Of a stretch of DNA of 64,000 nt, positions 60,993 to 64,000 are shown one piece after another. The notes below the pieces were generated by a model, which did not search any database, was not told the DNA's origin, and worked only from the letters and a program-made list of their open reading frames with translations. This stretch comes from Lingula anatina (lineage: Eukaryota > Brachiopoda > Lingulata > Lingulida > Lingulidae), in NCBI RefSeq assembly GCF_001039355.2, contig NW_019774613.1:147837-211836 (forward strand). The letters are read 5' to 3'. A program made the translations under genes and the position numbers. Position 1 is the first letter of the stretch. Each line of letters begins with the position of its first letter.

Positions 60993-63900
60993 CTCCACTG
61001 GCATTGGTATCTCATCCAGTTATGCAATCAACAATACACTAGATCGATCTAGGGTCGAAATACAAACGCTCCAAATCAGCCTGACTAAATGTATGCAATG
61101 GCTACGGCACAAATGGTTAAAATGATAGGAATGGGTATCATAGGTAAACGGTAATTATCTCATAGCATCTCATAGAAACTTTTGAATGACTGTTCAGATA
61201 TTTTTTCATTGAAACCGATACTTATGAATCACTGCCCAAAACAAATGATCTGATTAAACATTCGGTGTGTTTTGTTTAAAAAATTACACGTCGATGACAT
61301 TAGACGCGAGTTAAATTCTCGTTATTCATGAATTATTTAAAAAAAGGAAAATCTGCGGATGTTGAGTTCGATGGTAATGACTCAAGTTATGTTTCAAATG
61401 AAACTAAAATAGACCACAATGGTACAAGGACATTATCAAACCCGAGGTCAATTGCTCTAATTGCCATCAATCATCCCGGAAAGGAAAATCTTTTGAATGA
61501 CTCTTTGGTGTTTATTGTTAAATAACTGTGAACACACGAGTCTTAATTAAAGGAAAGTGACATTAGCTATTCATTCAACTGCTCTTATCAATAATTACTG
61601 AGAATGAGAGAGAGACGTTTTATTGTGTGAATGATCAAAGACAAAAATAGTCACATATTCCTTTTGATCATGTGGTTTTTGATCATGTATTTTTGATCAT
61701 TATCATCGTGCATCAATTCGGACAGCTTGCATGGAAAAAACCACCTGTATCATCAGAAAGATGCGTTCATTAATTGTTTCTGGAGGATAGAGGGCGTGGT
61801 CTTCTACTTCGAGCAGGTCCAGCAGTTTGAGTAAACTGCGGGTTGCAAAAATGAAGTAGTAGCCGCCGTTTGCAAACCCATGTGAAAGAAAAGGAGTTAA
61901 ATCTTATAGCAATAAAGTAACGGTAAAAAGAATGTGCACGTGATTTGTGCTGATTAACAAAGTACAATTAAGCAGAGGCTGTACAACAAATATCATTGCA
62001 AACAATATGGCTTGATAAGCAATTACTTGTAATACTATAACAAAAATAAGAAATGTAGTTTTGCTAAACACATAACATTTCACATGATAGCGTACAGTAT
62101 ACAAACCCATGAAACAATTTACCGGAAACAAAGGTTGCGTTCAGTCGAATAGAAAAAATAGCGTGAGCGTTACCGATGTGACAAAAGAAAAGACAATGGA
62201 ATGGGCTGATCAAGGCGGTCAAAACATTTTTCATTTTCAACAAATGCACCTTGCCCCACAATGGCCATACAGTCAAGCCATCGCTGCATTCTTGTTACTC
62301 TCTCAATTTCACATACCCTACACGTCCATTAAATCAAATATACCCTACCAGTGTACAAGATCGGTTTTTGAATCTAAATGATAATGAAGAGCGTTAACAC
62401 GATCATCTATTATGAAAATGTGGTTTTTTGAATCACCAAAACTGTTCCGAGCGGACATGTAACACGCAACGCGGTTGGTTGAAAACTGAAATCAACAAGT
62501 CGTTTTTTTCTCAAATCTTCTTTGTTTGGAAAAAAAGGGCCACCGCCCATTCAGTGTGCAAAGGAAATCTCTGCGACTTCTCTAATTATATATTTTCTTT
62601 ATTTGGTCTCAGATCAAATAAACTGGCTACAATCAAGTGAACAAAAAGTCAAAAGTAGACTATACTTAATTGGTAAAATTACAGCACGAGTCATCTGACA
62701 TCTTCCTCATTGCTGTGGTTGATGATGAATGATCTCGTAAAAATAACAGATAAACAGACATTGATATATATCGTGTCAATAAACTAGAATTTCTTTCCTG
62801 GTTTATTTAAGTCAAAATATGTCATTTACACAAAAGATCTGACATGGTAAACAAAATTAATCGTTCATAAAATTACAGTCACTGGCCAAAAAGGGTGAAA
62901 CAAGGTCAACAATACCGGAAAGGGTGACAAAAAATAGGCAGCGTTTTGATGGCGTTGTCATTTACACCCAGCTATTTAGCAATGTACATTATCACATATC
63001 TAGGTTAAAGTAAAAATAAACGTTGTACGATAGCTAAGGTCCCCGTCTTTATATTTGGTTCAGGACAGACGTTTGCCGTGTCTGTTTTACAAAGATTACG
63101 GCCAACCTGTTGCATGTTTTTATCAATCTATATATGTATATAAAAGACACAAAAAATTAATATCGCGTGAAGGACCGTATTTGGCATTGAATACAGTGAA
63201 AAAGAAAAAAATGGACAAAAGGCTAGTCACAATTTTCTATTTTTGATTCTTTTCAAAGCCAAATAATTATCTGCCAACATTAATCCTCTATATTGAAATA
63301 CTCTTTACGAAATATTTTCCAAATTGGAACAACTTTTGTCGTTGATTTTGATCTTAATCGCCCTCCCGACCCGATAAACAACAGGCCCAGGAAGCTATTG
63401 CTGAAACCACTACTACTACCAATATGTTTACCTATACAGACCGACCCTAAGGAAAGAAAAATGACCATAAATTCAGCAAGCCACACCGACAGCTGTGACA
63501 GGCATGTGATGACGGCCAGTATAATAAACAGCCTGTATAAACTGGCCAAGCACCTTGCCATCCTTCCCATAAAACAAAAGGGTGCCTGTGTAGACAACAG
63601 TGGGAAGTGTATCAATAATGAGGCATTTGAAACTCAATTTGAAGGATATGATAAATATAAGTGGGGTGTATACGGGTTATTACCAATGAATTGCCGTTTG
63701 TTTACGCAGTGTGTTTTTTTTATTCTTTTGTTGTCAAAGCTGGGGATGGTAGCTGAGGCCAGGGCGGGTCTATAACATGATATCTCTCCGCATCTAACTA
63801 TCTGCACATTACAATGGCATGTTTGTTGTAACTTCTACACAGCTGTATCACCTTGGCGGAGAAAATTTTGCAAAAAAAAAAAAAAGCAAGATCATGTTTT

Positions 63901-64000
63901 TTTATTCACCCTAAGCTAGTGAGCAAGATAGAGAAGACATACGCCCTGCTTCCATGAAGCCCATTTCATGAGGCCCCCGTTTGCTTGCAAGCACGTGTCT
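55599..64000. repeat. 8.4 kb duplicated segment, copy 2 (continues past window)
   Basis: Second version of the segment, without a gap. Its last bases align with 55,577-55,595 of copy 1, so the unit is complete at the window edge. No gene recognised. Relative to copy 1 it carries a deletion of about 95 bp (near 60,120), microsatellite length changes and a more diverged patch at about 61,800-61,990. Confidence 0.9.
60960..60986. repeat. (GA)n microsatellite, copy 2
   Basis: Shorter allele-like version of 52,546-52,578. Confidence 0.93.

Overview
Eukaryotic genomic DNA, AT-rich, intron-rich and full of simple repeats, from an animal. The RNA-binding gene on the minus strand and the peptide-type GPCR on the plus strand both look like those of a lophotrochozoan (mollusc-, annelid- or brachiopod-like) marine invertebrate. 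The species cannot be read from the window. Several near-identical adjacent copies, joined at single N bases, point to a highly heterozygous genome whose two haplotypes were partly assembled end to end.

Layout. Positions 1-24,900 show no gene that I can support. They hold microsatellites, a 2 x 40 bp tandem repeat (4,245), a foldback MITE-like element (about 4,999-5,200), a 151 bp inverted repeat whose arms flank a 442 bp N gap (9,612-11,519), a diverged dispersed repeat pair (14.6 and 19.7 kb) and a hammerhead-ribozyme-like motif (22.36 kb). At 24,917-26,071 lies one intronless class A GPCR gene on the plus strand. At 26.74 kb there is a second, weaker hammerhead-like core. From 31,044 to 45,569, convergent with the GPCR, lies the minus-strand gene for an epithelial splicing regulatory protein (ESRP / fusilli family). 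I could splice ten consecutive exons in frame (1,859 nt, 619 residues plus stop): the end of the N-terminal region, RRM1, RRM2, RRM3, a Pro/Ala-rich linker and a complete C-terminal RRM. Exons for roughly the first 200 residues were not found.

Four ESRP exons (all of RRM1 and the start of RRM2) occur twice, in 34,926-39,541 (copy A) and 39,543-44,173 (copy B). The 231 bp just left of copy A are identical to the start of copy B, and single Ns sit at both junctions, so A and B are best read as two haplotypes. From about 46,630 to the end, an 8.4 kb segment is likewise present twice (to 55,597, and 55,599-64,000). The second copy suggests that the 485 bp N gap at 46,664-47,148 is only a poly(A) tract. 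These copies contain no recognisable gene, only weak exon candidates.

No operon, CRISPR array, rRNA or tRNA gene was seen. I found no convincing new biological system. The items most worth checking are the duplicated exons, the inverted repeat around the gap, the hammerhead-like motifs, and the ESRP C-terminal RRM, which is spread over two exons, the last only 159 nt.
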